The position numbers were made by a program, and so were the translations under genes. Positions 1 through 12,480 of a stretch of 64,000 bases of DNA are shown in pieces. The stretch is taken from the NCBI GenBank assembly GCA_008360975.2, contig CM039182.1, positions 83,483,405-83,547,404 of the forward strand, read 5' to 3'. Position 1 is the first letter of the stretch, and every line of letters begins with the position of its first letter. Under the pieces are notes generated by a model. It was given only the letters and a program-made list of their open reading frames with translations. It searched no databases and was not told where the DNA came from. Source of the stretch: Lichenostomus cassidix. Its lineage: Eukaryota > Chordata > Aves > Passeriformes > Meliphagidae.

Positions 1-2890
1 CAGGAAATATTAACTTGGAAAATGTTAAGTTCAGTTTCAACAATAAGTCCTACATTTTGGAAATGCAGTTTTGGAAGTGAAATATCTTTGAAAATCAGCT
101 TGGTCTTATTTGAAGTGCCAATCCCTAAAGTAGTCCAAAAATAATGTAATACTGTATAAAACATATAATAACCATATGTAAATGTAAGTGAAAAAGCAAT
201 ATGAATTTCAGTGGTAGTCATACTACTTGTGCAATGAACACTAAATTGTCATACTCTTTTCTCATAGGACCTGTAATAAGTCTCTGTCATAGTGACGCTA
301 ATTTGCCTCATACTCCAAAACTATGAGTACAAAATTACCATTGGACATAATAAATCATACTGCAAATACATTGATAAATTTTAAATGCCAATTCAAGTAC
401 TCTTTTATTATGATATATTTTCTATTTTGCTTATTCCATGAAAGGTTTCAAATGTAAAAATTGGTGGTATTATACTATGGTATATAAATATTCTGATCAG
501 TCATTTTAAATTATAATCCTTTAGAAACTATTCATTGTGAAATTCCCATGGGAAAAAAAATGAATCAATAATGTTGCCAGCTGTTCCATTTTAAAAATAT
601 CTTTGGTATTGAGACTTCTAATTCAGCCTGTGGTATTTCAAGTGCTCAGGATTTTTTGAAAAATCTTCCCATTTTGCATCCTTCAAAAATGTAAAATATA
701 TTGTTAAAATGAGAAAGCACAGTCGAAATAGGACTAAAGGTGGTAATGATTTTAAATGGTTTTGATTGCTTTTAGAGCTATTGGCTAGTGTACTAAGTTA
801 GTTTCCTCTAGTTATTGTGGTAGAAAGGGTCACAAAGGAACAGCTCAACAAAGGAAGAAGTGTTGCCTTTCAAATTCTTGCCTGGAGAGACAGGATAAGA
901 GAGAAATAAGAATTTGTTAAGAGAAATTGATGATACAAAATATGCTTTTTGGTTTTTTTGCTTAACTTCAGCAACAAAGAGCTTTCTGAAATTCAGAAAA
1001 GTAAATTAAATATATTTAAATTCATTATTTGCTTCTAACAGTATTTCAGCTCAATTTACACACTGTATGATAAGTCAACGTCATGGTTTACTTGAGACAA
1101 TTTCCAGTTGTTAGAGTCAAAACATAATACAGTGTTTTCTAAGCTTACTTCTAGTCTAAAGTGCGGTCAGTAAAATTGAGAATTTGAGAGGCCATACCAT
1201 CTTCTACTAGTCTGGACTCTTCATAGAATGCAAAATGTGATATTTTTCTATGAAATCTCAATGTAGTGTTTGAATGTTACTAAATACATTCTCCAGCATT
1301 TTTAAAAAATAAAATATTGAGAGCCTCTTTAGGGTAGTCCTCTCACGGACACAGATGAATACTTAAATCCTTTCAAATTTTACTGTTTAGAAAGTCTTAT
1401 GAGAAGATTAAAAGATGTGAATTTGTATAGAAAGTTCTAGATAGTAGCCTAACTTGAGAAAAGAATGTGAGGAAAAGATTACCATTTACTTTCATTTTAT
1501 TTTTGCATCATCAAAGGGATGAAAGAGATTTCTAAAGCATTTCCACCAATAGCAATGTCTTGACTGCAATTTGTAAAATGGAGAAACAACCAGCCCATGC
1601 ATTAAGCAGAAAATACCAAAAATACCCACTCCCCAAAAATAAATTAAGTACTGTTTTTCAATTAGCACAGTTCTTGCCCATCATGAAAAATTCTTTTATT
1701 TTAGAATTAAGGAAAAGCTGTTTAGAAGCCCAGACAGAAGATGTACTGTTATGTAACAAAGAAATTATTGCATTAAGACCAACGTAAAACACCTCTGTGT
1801 ATTACAATTTTCTTTTCTTTTTGCCATCTATTAGGATCCTTGAGAACAGTTACCAAAAAAAAAAAGCAAACAAATAAAAAAGAAGTTGGGAGTTAGAAAG
1901 GATGAGTGGATTTTTAAGGAACATTTCACTAGCTGTCAGTGTTTATTCCTCCAAACAGAAATTCAACATGAATAATCTTGCAAAAAAAATAACTTTTGTG
2001 TAGATACAGTCAGTCATAAGTGACAATAACATTATTATTCCTTAACTGTACTTGGTTTCAGACTTATCAACTATTAAGACTGAAAATACTGCTGAAGAAG
2101 AAATCTGAGTGGAAGATTTTAGAAATTGGAATGGCTGGGAGAAGTTAAAAGCCACAAACCAATGTCAGTAAACTTCTGAGATTTAATCTTCTGACAGATT
2201 AAGGTAAGAAGAAAGTTTTTTTGAAGACACATGTTTTATCTTATGGTCAATTTTCTGGAGTGTAGATGTAGGCAGCAATTTTCTTAAGTTCAGGAAATAA
2301 AGGAAGTCTTCATCTTTGAGGTGTCTCCTGATGACATGCAGCTGCATGTAAATCTCTTCCGAAGTTACAAGCTTTTCCACAGAAGCTGCTAAGTGAGTTT
2401 GCCATTATATTATGGAAAATAAACTAATGGAAACTCATGGGCAATGCTCTCAAGAAATTTTTGACCACAGAAATGGAAAAGTTTTATAACTGAGATAAAA
2501 ATGCAGTCAAGTCTGAAGTCTAAGGCTTTTTTTTTTCTTTTTTTTGTAATGTTAACCACTGGACAGGAAAGTTTGGGAGCTCTTCTTAAAAAGAGAAAAT
2601 TTTTTTCTACCTCCCTGATTTGCTTTTGTGTCTAATGTTACAACTCTTAGTAAAGTGATTTAAAAACACAGGTTATTATGGAAATTACAGATTATTATGG
2701 AGTACTTATTTCATCTCTTTGTCTTCTAAAGAAAGTAATTTTTTTATATCTTTTTGCTACAATTTTTCATAGGTTTATAAAAAACATGAAAAAGCCTAAT
2801 AATTATCTAAATGCAGCAGTACACAATTCAGCCTGTGTGAAGCAGCTACAGTGATGACCTCAATTAAAAATATCTCTTCAGGATAACAAT
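1..2890. other. AT-rich unique non-coding DNA
   Basis: No gene is visible. The longest open frame (1560-1787, +, 75 aa) begins at a CTG rather than an ATG, has no recognisable domain and no splice or codon-use support. A minus frame at 2183-2380 is equally uninformative. PolyA and polyT runs occur near 1855 and 2527. No interspersed repeat was recognised here. Confidence 0.7.
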
Positions 2891-2894
2891 AGTA

Positions 2895-2970
2895 TTTCAC
2901 TACTGGGTTGGACTATATGATCTCAAGTAGTCGCTTCCAATTGCAATAATTCTCTAAGACTGTGATTCAT
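2895..2970 (+). mobile_element. CR1 LINE 3'-end fragment
   Basis: The text GGTTGGACTATATGATCTC followed by a C/T-rich TTCCAA block and AATTCTCTAAGACTGTGATTC has the order of the CR1 3' UTR: the 'GGTTGGACTAGATGATCT' block, a 'CCTTCCAAC' block, then the ATTCTRTG-like terminal tail. Only the last ~75 bp are present, the usual severe 5' truncation of CR1 copies. It has diverged considerably from the remembered consensus, so it looks old. It contains no coding sequence. Confidence 0.72.
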
Positions 2971-2995
2971 ACCTAATGGACTCAATTTTCCAGCT

Positions 2996-3180
2996 GTTTT
3001 TTTTTTTTTTTTGCTGTTTTTTTGGTTTTGTTTGGGTTTTTGTTTTGATTTGGTTTTTGGTGTTTTTTTTGGGGGGGTTATTGGTTTTTTGTTTGCTTGT
3101 TTGTTTGAGGGTTTTTTTGTTTGTTTGTTTGAGGGTTTTTTTGTTTGTTTGTTTTTTGGGGTCTTTTTGTTTGTTTGCCA
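2996..3180. repeat. T/G-rich low-complexity tract
   Basis: About 185 bp of almost only T and G on the + strand. A near-tandem unit of about 28 bp, built from TTTGTTTGTTTGAGGG followed by a T run, is repeated two to three times at 3090-3170. The tract is a strongly strand-asymmetric low-complexity block. Open frames on both strands across it (for example the lysine/threonine/asparagine-rich minus frames) come from composition and are not genes. Confidence 0.85.
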
Positions 3181-3399
3181 TGCCCAAACGATGCTTGATT
3201 CAGATAGTGAAAATTTGTTCCTCCATTTTTGGAAAAAAATGAAAAAAAGAGTGATTTTATATAAACCTGGAAAATACCGTAAATCGAAATTATGCTCCCA
3301 ACTATCATTGTAATTTTTTTTAAATGAGTTTTCACATCTATTGCTGACTGACAAGAAATACGATTCAATCATCATTACATAGAATATGTTTTAACCATA

Positions 3400-3640
3400 T
3401 TGGCCCTCATGAGCTATTCCATTGCAGTTGCATACAAATTGCTTATTTTGCAAAACGTGCTGCAAAACACTAATGAATATGCTTTGAGATATTTGCATGA
3501 ATAACTACAGCTAAACTCATCTTATTAATTAGCACAGTCCATTTTGTATATGTACTGCCCCTGCATCTCTTATGCTTTGTGTTTAGTTATCAGTCAATGT
3601 GCATGCATCAGTTATTTTTTTATTGGACAGCAAACAGTTT
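3400..3640. promoter_or_regulatory. Candidate conserved non-coding element
   Basis: This stretch has high word complexity and no simple repeats. It contains an octamer-like ATTTGCATGAATAA at 3491, a homeodomain-type TTAATTAGCAC near 3525, and several TGCAT/ATGCA words. Such clusters are typical of vertebrate developmental enhancers. The call is inference from motif density alone; such words also arise by chance in AT-rich DNA. Confidence 0.22.
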
Positions 3641-6600
3641 AGTTGAAAGCTTTTGTCTTTTCATAGGCAATAAGAAATACAATTTGGCTTTTGGACATTA
3701 AATATGAAATAATGAATATGTATGAATTATTGCATTTATTAACTGTTGTGGTTTATGGTAGTGGAAGGTCAATGTCAACCTAGCCAGTTTAATTATTCAG
3801 ACTTTGAATTTAATTATACTTCTAGGTCTCCAAGTTAAGATGCCTCAAATGTTCCAAAACATTAGAAATCCTAAGGAGAAAAGGTGTTTTCCCCTTGTAG
3901 GATACCCTGGCAGCATTCGTTGTATACAGTACATTTCATACATCATTTCTCAAAATAAGTCTGTGCATAGCTTCACTAATAACATACAAAATATTCTTAG
4001 AGGATATTATTCAGTGATGTACTCTGCCCAAAACTGTTTATGTTTGTCCTTGTTGTAGAATTCAAAGAAAAAGCATGAGATTTAGTAGAAAAAGTAACCA
4101 ATTCAATATTTGTTATCTTTTTTTGGCAGCTGTCTGTCTCTCACAAGGGATCCCCAACGTACCGTCAAGCTTACAATGGCTTCATAGGCTATGGTACATT
4201 AAACCTGAAAACCTTTTTTGCTATTTTTCCCTTAATGACAGATAAATAGCAATTAGGTTAAGCTGAATTCAAATAGGATTCTGCTTGGATTTGTCATCAG
4301 AAAAATCAATATTTCATTTGATGAAGTTGTTTTAGCCAGCCTAGTAAAATGAAAATATCAGGAAAATCCATGCTTCACTTTTAATTCCTATCCTTTGGTT
4401 ATGATCAAGTAAATTATCCTTATTTTCATTTTGAATAGAAACAGTAATCACAAAAGCTGAATGAGGCCTATCAGGCTAAAGGACAGCAGGATATAAACCA
4501 GAGCAAAGGACAGAGTCCTGTGCCTGAGAGCACTCTCTCTACTCACTTCAAACTTATAATAATTCTAAAAAATTGAGCTACACCGTCCTGTTGTTACTAT
4601 GGCATTCACTCTGTAAACTTCTGTACTCAGACAAAAACTCTCCTGTGTGTAGGGCAAGTAATCCTCTAACTAACTAATCAGAAAAAAAGTAAAAATGAGG
4701 TAATCTATGGCTTTCCCTGTGCAAAGACATTCACTATGGAGTCAGATGTTGTAGCATGTCAGTTATTTTCTACCACTTTGCATTAAAAAGCGTAAACTGA
4801 AAATTCATTATCTAGAAACTCTTCTTCTGGGCTGAATATATGTACAACATTAGAGCATAAATGTTATCTTTTTTCTGAGGAAAAGAACAGTAGTTTTCAG
4901 TCAGTGTTGCATTATCCTAATGACATATATTTTATGGGATGAATCAGGGTAAGGCAATCATATTCATTTGACATAGCTCATCAAACTTTTCAAGCATTAG
5001 CACTTATTCACAGTTGTAACTGGTTAAATAGTATATAAAATGAGCCAGAACACAAGAAGTCACAAAATACCTTTAATTTCCCCTTCCCCTGCCCTTTAAG
5101 TTTCAAACTTTTTAAAAAATTATAATATTCTATCCAGTCTTAACAGATTAAAACAATAAACTACAATTTTCTAAAATGCTCAAAATGCACTTCCCCAGTT
5201 TCCAGTCCTCCTGAATTTCTTCTACCTGCTGCATTTGCATTTATTAGACACCACAGTCTAAACTGGAGAGCTCCTCCAAAACATATGTTCTCAGAGATAT
5301 TAGCAAAACTGAGAGTGTGTGGGAAGAGGGCAGAGTGTTTAATAATGCAGTCCCACAGTCCTTTTGACTCTCTGTGGGAGGTGCTTGTGGAAGTAGCCAA
5401 AAAAATTCTTTGCAGCTATAGATGATTTTTTTCCCCTTCTGAATAATTTTGACAGATAGCAAAAAGGTGTCATCTCTGCTTGCAGGGGGTGCATAACATT
5501 TAGCGGATATACAGCCTAAGGTAGTAAGAGCTGCTAATCTGCTTTATTTCCATTGCAAATTTCATGTAACAGTGTGGAAATGTCACATCAGACACCCTCT
5601 CTTTCAAATGCCTCTGTTCTTTAATATAATTGTTATCTTTCTATTTCCATTGTGGAAAGTTTGGTGTTTAGAAACGGAGGGTCAACTACTCAGTTTGGGG
5701 TAAATTATCAGGACTCCTGGAGTTAGGGCAGCTTACACCAGCTGAGATCTGCTCTGAAGAATGTTAAAAAAAGAATCTGATAAATAAGCTTTGTAAGAAG
5801 ACTGTTATTTGACCTTTATCATAGCAAAATATTAGTAATTCACATCATGGTTGTCTGTGACCCTTCCAATCTAGAAGGCATTTGATATTTTAGAGGCAAT
5901 TTAGGGCTAATGTAAGGCAAAAAGTTGCATAACAAAAATACTAAAAGATATTTCCTCTCAGCAGAGGTATTCTGCTCTCTACAGCCTTCACAAAAATGGG
6001 AGATAATTGCATGGAGGGATTTGGTACCATAAGATTGTAATCTTTGTTGACATTTTTTGCCCTTAAAAAAAGATAGGAAGAAAGATGATGATAAAAATAT
6101 CTCATAGAATGCTGAAAGATTTCTTTTGGGAAATCAAATGGTACAATGTGTATTGTGTGGTTCTGTGGGGATAGGGAGGAGCTGGTTATACTATCTAAAA
6201 TGGAAGCTGAGAACATGATGACAGGAGATGGAAAGAAAAAAAAGGAAAGGGAATTTACTTTCCTTCCCAAGGAGAGAAGATTAAAATTGGCGTCTAAGTT
6301 AAAGAATTTAAGTTCTAATTCTGTCTGATTTTGTGATAATGGCCACCAAGGAGAAGGCAAAAATGTTTAACTAAATGCTCTCAATCTCTGCTGTGGATTT
6401 GGGACACTGAATAGTCATTTCCACAGCTCACGTTTGAGTTTGAAGACGAGCAAATGTAGATAATATGTCCTTCTGAAAGCCTTAGGGGATTTTGTCTTGG
6501 GGAAAAAGAAAGACCAACCAGCTCTTCTTTTAGAATGATAGAGCAGTGTCAGTCTGAGAGCTCATTCTTTTTCTGCTATTCCTGTCTGCAGAACTGTAAA

Positions 6601-8090
6601 ACCCAGCTGTAGACATCTAAACCTTAATTTTAATCTCAGACATGCAGGTATGCCAGAATACAAGCAGCTGATTGAGAAATCCTGCTTGGCCCATGCAGTC
6701 ATTAATTTTGGTGCTCATGTGTGCATGATTAAAATAGAGCTCTCAAAGCATCAAATCTGCAGCATTTGCAAAAACAAATTCTGAGACTGGGGAAACAATA
6801 CATTGTATTTCAGTAATACTACCTGAAAGATAATTAATATTCTATGTCACAAATTTCTAGGTAAATTCAAGCGGTAAATTGCATAAATTAACATTCATAT
6901 TTATAGGCTGTGAATCTGCTGACTAAAATATAGAATAGATAGCTTTTATTGTCTTGCATAAATTTCTGCAAGATTAGGCCTTAGACATCAAAATTATTTG
7001 AGTTTCTTCTTACTCTTCCTGCAGCAGCTACAATACATACATTGCTAGGTAGGGAAATCTTAATTTAATTTAATTTAATTAGGTCAGTTATCCTGACACC
7101 TAAGCTATTACAAAACAGGCAATTTTGACTGTGTGTAGGGAATAATTAGTAGGAAATATTTAAATACTCATATAACTTCATTATAAAGCCTTCTAGCAAG
7201 AGCTGAGTAGTGTCTAAATTATAGGTACCTCATTTAAATTACTCAGCCCTCAACAAAAATACACTTTTATTTGCCAATTAGTTGAATATTCCTTCTGAGT
7301 TACAGCCTTAGTGATGTATGTTTTGTATTCATTAATAAAACAACAATCATTTAGGTTGCTTTCTTTTGTTGGAAAAGATAGAGAGCACAGAAAGTGAAGA
7401 GAGAGCACATGGAGAAAACACACTTTAAAGAACTGTGTGAGTAAATTGAAGAGCAACTAATCAAGTATTTGTGGTGTCTAAATAATTGACAAAATAATAG
7501 ATGTTTTGTCTTGTGCCCTGGTGTTAATCAGTCAATGTTCTCTCCATTTTAGAAGTTTGTGCAAACTGTGATGACTTTCTACTCTTTTGTTCACCTCATT
7601 ACTTCAATAAAATGAGAAGCAGGATGAAAAGAATACATAAATATTTTTATAGAAAAAACCCTCCAGCTCACCTATGTGTACCTATACCATTTCAGAAACG
7701 TATTGCAACTATAAAACAGGAACTCGTTAAAAAGTCATTCTCTGGGAACTCCTTACTTGAAAAAACCTGAGTTTCTTGCTCAATGTGCATCAAAATACTG
7801 TACGAAATGAGTCCTGGATGAGAGAGGTGGTCCCCCTATCTGTCCATGTGCATGGCTTATTGTTTACTTGCCCAAGTTTAAATACTTTCTCACTGTCCCT
7901 AATTTAATCATACATTGTAACTGATGCAACAAGAAATAGTTTGACCTGAATCTTTCAAATCACAAAATCATTACCTATTCCTTTTTTCCTTTTCTCCCCC
8001 ATTTTTATTAGTATATTAAAGAGGATTAGTCTCTTGATAAGAACTGAATTTAATTGCTTAAAGGTAGGTAACAGGAATTTTGATCCTTGT
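3641..8090. other. Unique non-coding DNA
   Basis: No gene or clear mobile element was recognised. Minus frames near 5161-5462 and 5941-6360 were examined; they lack start context, domains and splice support. A complex segment at about 6640-6790 carries GCAGTCATTAATTTTGGTGC and TGCATGATTAAA and could be conserved non-coding sequence. A short TAATT microsatellite lies at 7061-7080. Confidence 0.6.
7061..7080. repeat. (TAATT)4 microsatellite
   Basis: Four perfect TAATT units, preceded by a similar partial unit (AATCT). A simple pentanucleotide repeat with no evident function. Confidence 0.9.
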
Positions 8091-8520
8091 TCATGAAGAA
8101 CTGTAGCCCATAGCAAGAACTTACACTGGAGTAGTTAATGGAGAACTGTTTCCTGTGGGAGAGACCCCACACGGGAGGAGGGGAAAGACTCTTCTCCCAG
8201 AGCAGTGGCAGAAACACTGTATAATGAGCCATAGCCCCTATTCCCATCTTCCTGCACGGCTACAAAGCGGGAGGTAAAGGCTAGACAGGACAGAGGGGTG
8301 AGGCAAAGGTGTTTTTACAATTTATTTGACTTCTCTTTATCCTACACTGATCTTGTGGTAATAAAATCAATTAATATCTCTAACTCGAGCCTCTTTTGCC
8401 AGTGATGCCACTTGATAAGTGATGTCTCCTGGTCCTTATCTCAGCTTTTGTTATGTTTTCTCTCCCCTGTGAAGATGAGAAGGGGTGTTAGAGAGCAATA
8501 GCCAGGGTCAACCCGCTGCA
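8091..8520 (+). mobile_element. Avian ERVL-type LTR fragment (+ orientation)
   Basis: The order of blocks matches a common avian endogenous-retrovirus LTR: GAAGAACTGTAGCCCAT, then GTGGGAGAGACCCCAC, a purine-rich block, a TTTATT...ATCCTAC block with AATAAA at 8360-8365 as the likely polyA signal, then GTCCTTATCTC, TTTTCTCTCCCCTGT and the terminal GCCAGGGTCAACCCGCTGCA. The 5' part (U3 start) is not recognisable, so this is a truncated or decayed solo LTR. No internal gag/pol sequence flanks it. A second copy in reverse orientation lies at 43628-44064. Family assignment is from memory; the similarity between the two copies is directly visible. Confidence 0.72.
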
Positions 8521-11500
8521 TCATATATATCTGCATGTCTGTGTATCTGTATCTGTCTTTGAAAGACATTGTAGAGCAGGAGAGCTGCTTTGCTTTCCAC
8601 ATGATGAAGAACTTTAAATGCATCAGTTCTGCTGGTGCAATTCAAGCTTCAAAATGGCCATTATTACAAAGGCCATCAAAATCCAGCAAATTTAATGCAT
8701 AGATTTAAAAACATTATTAATTGAAAATCCCCACTGTGCATTAGATGCAAATGTTGTGGGGAAATAGTTAAAATCAAATCCATGGAAGCTGATAGTTGAA
8801 ACAGATAAAGCATATATTTCAGTACATATTTACTTTCATAACCTTGGTGGTGTGATGTGTGCTTTACAGTTGCTTTAGACAAATGCAAATATATTGGACA
8901 ACCAAAACTTTCTGGGGTACTTAAGGTATGTAAAAGCTTTTTGTTTGTGAACCAGAAAATAGCAGTTTCCCTTTAGGAAAGGTCTGGACACTTGATCAAA
9001 TTCTCTTTCCGTTCTAACACCTAGCACTAATTAATGCTGACTGGGTAAAAAAAAAAAATAACTGCAGTACATAAAAAATATACATGTTTTATATCCTGGA
9101 AAGATAAAGCCAAGCCCATTGGCTTTATCTGTATAAATACTGTATAGATGTATAAGTGTATAAATACTACAAATAGAATACAAAAAATACAGAAATAAAA
9201 ACAATGTGCAAAAGTATAAATAATGCAAATTAAGCTGACTGCTGTATTTTCATAAAACATATGCATAACTAGAAAATTTTAAAACTCTGTTAAACTGAAA
9301 AGTAGCTGTGAGCCAAAAAGTTTTAGTGCAAGTTTTAATTATGAAAAACTTTATAGATCTCTATGAATGGCCTTTGTTGCTGGTAAACATCCAGCCTGGG
9401 TTCAAGCCAAAGTTGAAATAAAGAAATAACAAATGAAAACCTAATTTACAAGAACAATGTTGCCACTGTAAATTCATGAATGTTGAAATTAGAAGTGTCA
9501 GAATTAGTGTGACCCTGCAGTTGTTTGGTTTCCCCTTTATTACAATTATTATGAAGGTATTTTGCCATTGACATTCTTGTGTCTAATGCACAAATCATGT
9601 GGAGTTAAAGAGAGAATCAGTAAAGCTGAAACACCCATAAAATGAGAATAGCATGTGCCTGGTTTTCCCTGAAAGAATTAAATTTCCCTGAATCTAGTCT
9701 TTCTGCTTCTCCCAGTACCCTCTACCAGAAGACTTCAGTGCCTGCTCTTCCATGCACATCATCTTATATGACTTTCCCCTGACTTTTGAGCTTCAGTTTT
9801 CCCTATCTCTTGATCTGCCTTTCCCAAACCTAACTGTCTCCAACGAGATTATTATCCTGTCTGTTTGTTCCAAGATTTGCCAGTCAAGCCTGGTTCTTCA
9901 TCTATTCTTGCTCTTTTTTCTTCTGAGTTGCAGTTCTCTGCTGCAAGCTTGTTACCAGTTCTTGCCTAGACAACATAGATCTTCCTTTCCTGAATTCTAA
10001 TCCTGGATCTCCATTGTCCTGGTATCAATATGTTTTTCTGTCTAGTTTCACTTATACACCAATGTCCTAACCTTCTGTCTTTTCCCACCTTTGTTCAAAT
10101 ATAAGCTTTTTAGGCAGATTTTAAATCTTATGGCTAAAATTATCACATGGAAACTCATTGATGCCAGTTGAGAATATGGGCATATTATAGGGAAATTGCT
10201 TGTGCTATCTACTATGGAGGTTTCCTCACACTTTCACCTAATAGATCATCTTTTCGGTGGTTTATAACTTTGCAAAACTTTAAAGTATGAATTTTTCCAT
10301 GCTGTGTGTCTGCCTCAGGCTATACTTAGCTAGTTTCACTCAGAACAGTACAGTTTTTTCCAGGAACAAGGCTGTGCAAAATGCAGCAAATCTTAAGATA
10401 GAAAAAATTGCAATGTTGAGGAGAAAATTTTCGTCAATCCTTCACCTACTGTTGTCATGACCACCACATGAAAATCCATAAAGAAATTAATTACTCTTTC
10501 TTTAGAGAAGGTTACACATTTGCAGTGGCAGACATCTCATGCAAAAGTGAGTGTGATGAGGTAATTAAAAGTTTCCTCATAATGCAGGTGCAGAGGGCAG
10601 AATTACAGCTGTACCAGAAACCATAGTTTAGCCTTAATTTTCTGACTTTAACTTTCACAACCTAATAATGCTCTTTTAGGATCATGGAATGTCCACTATG
10701 TAAAGTAGTAGGTTTAGCAAAAATATGTGCAGAATAATTGTTCTTTATTTTCTCTAATTCATGGAATAAAATTTGTCACCTCTACCTTAAAACAGCAGAG
10801 ATGGAAATGGGAATCAGGTAGGAAATTGAAAGGCTCTTTTCTTAAGAACTTTCATTTTTGCCATTTACCTTTAAAATAACCTTTCACGCTTGGTACTCTT
10901 CCAAATTAAATTATATTTGAGACTATATAGCTGAGGTTGTTTTAGCCTCCATATTCTTATTGTCTGTGCTGAATAAATATGATTTCTTTCCAAAAATAGC
11001 ATGTTTGATGTGGGTGTGGATCACTGACAAAAATACTATCCCTCTCCCAGTTTATCAGGAGGAGATCAGCTTCTGACCTTGTCTTGATTTTTTACTGTGG
11101 TGAAATCATTGAAAACAAAGCTTATGTTTGTCTTGCATAAAGGTGTGATCAGATTACTTGAATATATTCAACACTTAAATATAATATACTGCTAGAATTA
11201 ATAGGCTCAACTAAAAATTAAGCATCGTTCCTCAGAAACAGATTAGTATTCACTAACTGCTGTGTCATGATTATGTGTACATTGACATGGGGGTATGTAA
11301 GTTAGCTCCAGCAGTGAGCTTGAGTTCTTCAATATTATAACCACACTTTTTTTCTTTGCTTGCCTTTCTAAGTGATCACTGATTAAAATGTATTATATCA
11401 CAGATTCTTAAAGGTTTATCAGAGATTAAATTGAATTAATTGAATAATTGAATTATGCACCTAAGCCCTATTAAAACTCAGAAAGAGTTAAGTGGCTAAT

Positions 11501-11590
11501 TCTCTGTCAATTTTAAAGACTAGTGGATAACATTTATATAAGCCAATTCCATCACTTATTTGGGTCAAAAATTAATTTTTATTTGAATTC
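8521..11590. other. Unique AT-rich non-coding DNA
   Basis: No gene was recognised. The open frames here (for example 9027-9266 on the minus strand, 9752-10000 on the plus) are hydrophobic or low-complexity and lack any family signature. A pyrimidine-rich stretch at 9720-10060 is notable only in composition. An A12-type run lies near 9047. Confidence 0.6.
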
Positions 11591-12480
11591 ACAGAATCAC
11601 AGAATAAGCTGAGTTGGAGGGAAACCACAAAGATCATTAAATCCAACTCCTGGCCCTGCAGAGAGCCATCCCCAAGAGTAACACCATGAGTCTGAGAGCA
11701 TTGTCCAAATGCTTCTTGAACCCTGCCAGGAATGCTGTGACCACTTCCCTGGGGAACCTGTTCCAGTGCCCAACAGCCCTACGGGGGAAGAACCTTTTCC
11801 TGATAGCCAGCCTAAACTTCCCCTGACACAAATCTAGGCCATTCCCTCGTGTTCTCCCTCCACAGAGATGAGACCAGTGCCTACCCCTGCACTTACCCTC
11901 ATGAGGAAGTTGTAGACTGCCATGAGGTTTCCCCTCATTCTGAACAGACCAAGTGACCTCAGCCACTCCTCATTTGGCTTCCCCTCAAGGTTCTTCACCA
12001 TCCTCATTGCCCTCCTTTGGACAGTCTGTGACAGTTTAATATCATTTTTATATTGTGGCACCCAAAGCTGCCCCCAGCACTCAAGGTGAGGCTGCCCCAG
12101 AGCAAAGCAGAGCAGGACAATCCCCTCCCTTGCCTGGCTGGCCATGCTGTGCCTGATGCACCCCAGGACACACTTGGCCCTCCTGGCTGCCAGGGCACTG
12201 CTGACTCATGTTCAACTTGCCATTGACCAGGACCCCCAGGTCCCTTTCCATGGCACTGCTTTCCAGCATCTCATTTCACAGTCTGTCTGTACATCCAGGG
12301 CTGCCTCATCCCAGGTGCAGAATCCAGCACCTTCCCTTGTTGAACTGTATAGGGTTGGTGACTGACTAGTCGTCTTATTTTTTGAGGTCTCTCTGAAGGG
12401 CCTTCCTGCCCTGGAGGCAGTCAACAACTCCTCCCAGTTTTGTTTTGTCTGCAAATTGCTTAGTATGCCTTCCAGTCCTT
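11591..12480 (-). mobile_element. CR1 LINE, 5'-truncated copy
   Basis: Read on the minus strand, this is the 3' part of an avian CR1 element: the C-terminal part of ORF2, a short 3' UTR, and a tail seen on + as ACAGAATCACAGAAT (reverse of the ATTCTRTG-type CR1 end) at 11591. The 3' end reads on + as ATCCAACTCCTGGCCCTGCA...CTGAGAGCATTGTCCAAA, which is shared with the shorter fragment at 36774-36895, so both probably belong to one subfamily. At roughly 0.9 kb it is the longest CR1 copy in the window. The 5' limit near 12480 is uncertain because similarity fades. It is more GC-rich than its surroundings. Confidence 0.88.
11637..12270 (-). pseudogene. Broken CR1 ORF2 C-terminus (reverse transcriptase-domain end)
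   Basis: In the intact family ORF2 encodes an endonuclease plus reverse transcriptase that acts by target-primed reverse transcription. Only the region after the RT catalytic core is left. Recognisable pieces are RDLGVLVNGKLNMSQQC (about 12190-12245), PHLECWGQLWVPQYK and RRAMRMVKNLEGKPNEEWLR (about 11980-12090), and HWNRFPREVV (about 11740). These lie in two different frames: the first and last share one frame and the middle is in another. At least two frameshifts are therefore present, and the copy cannot encode a functional protein. The catalytic YxDD region is absent because of 5' truncation. Confidence 0.85.

Noticed and set aside
2923..3375. 150-aa lysine/threonine/asparagine-rich minus frame and its overlapping plus frames
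   Set aside because: The composition is dictated by the T/G low-complexity tract; frames are open on both strands.
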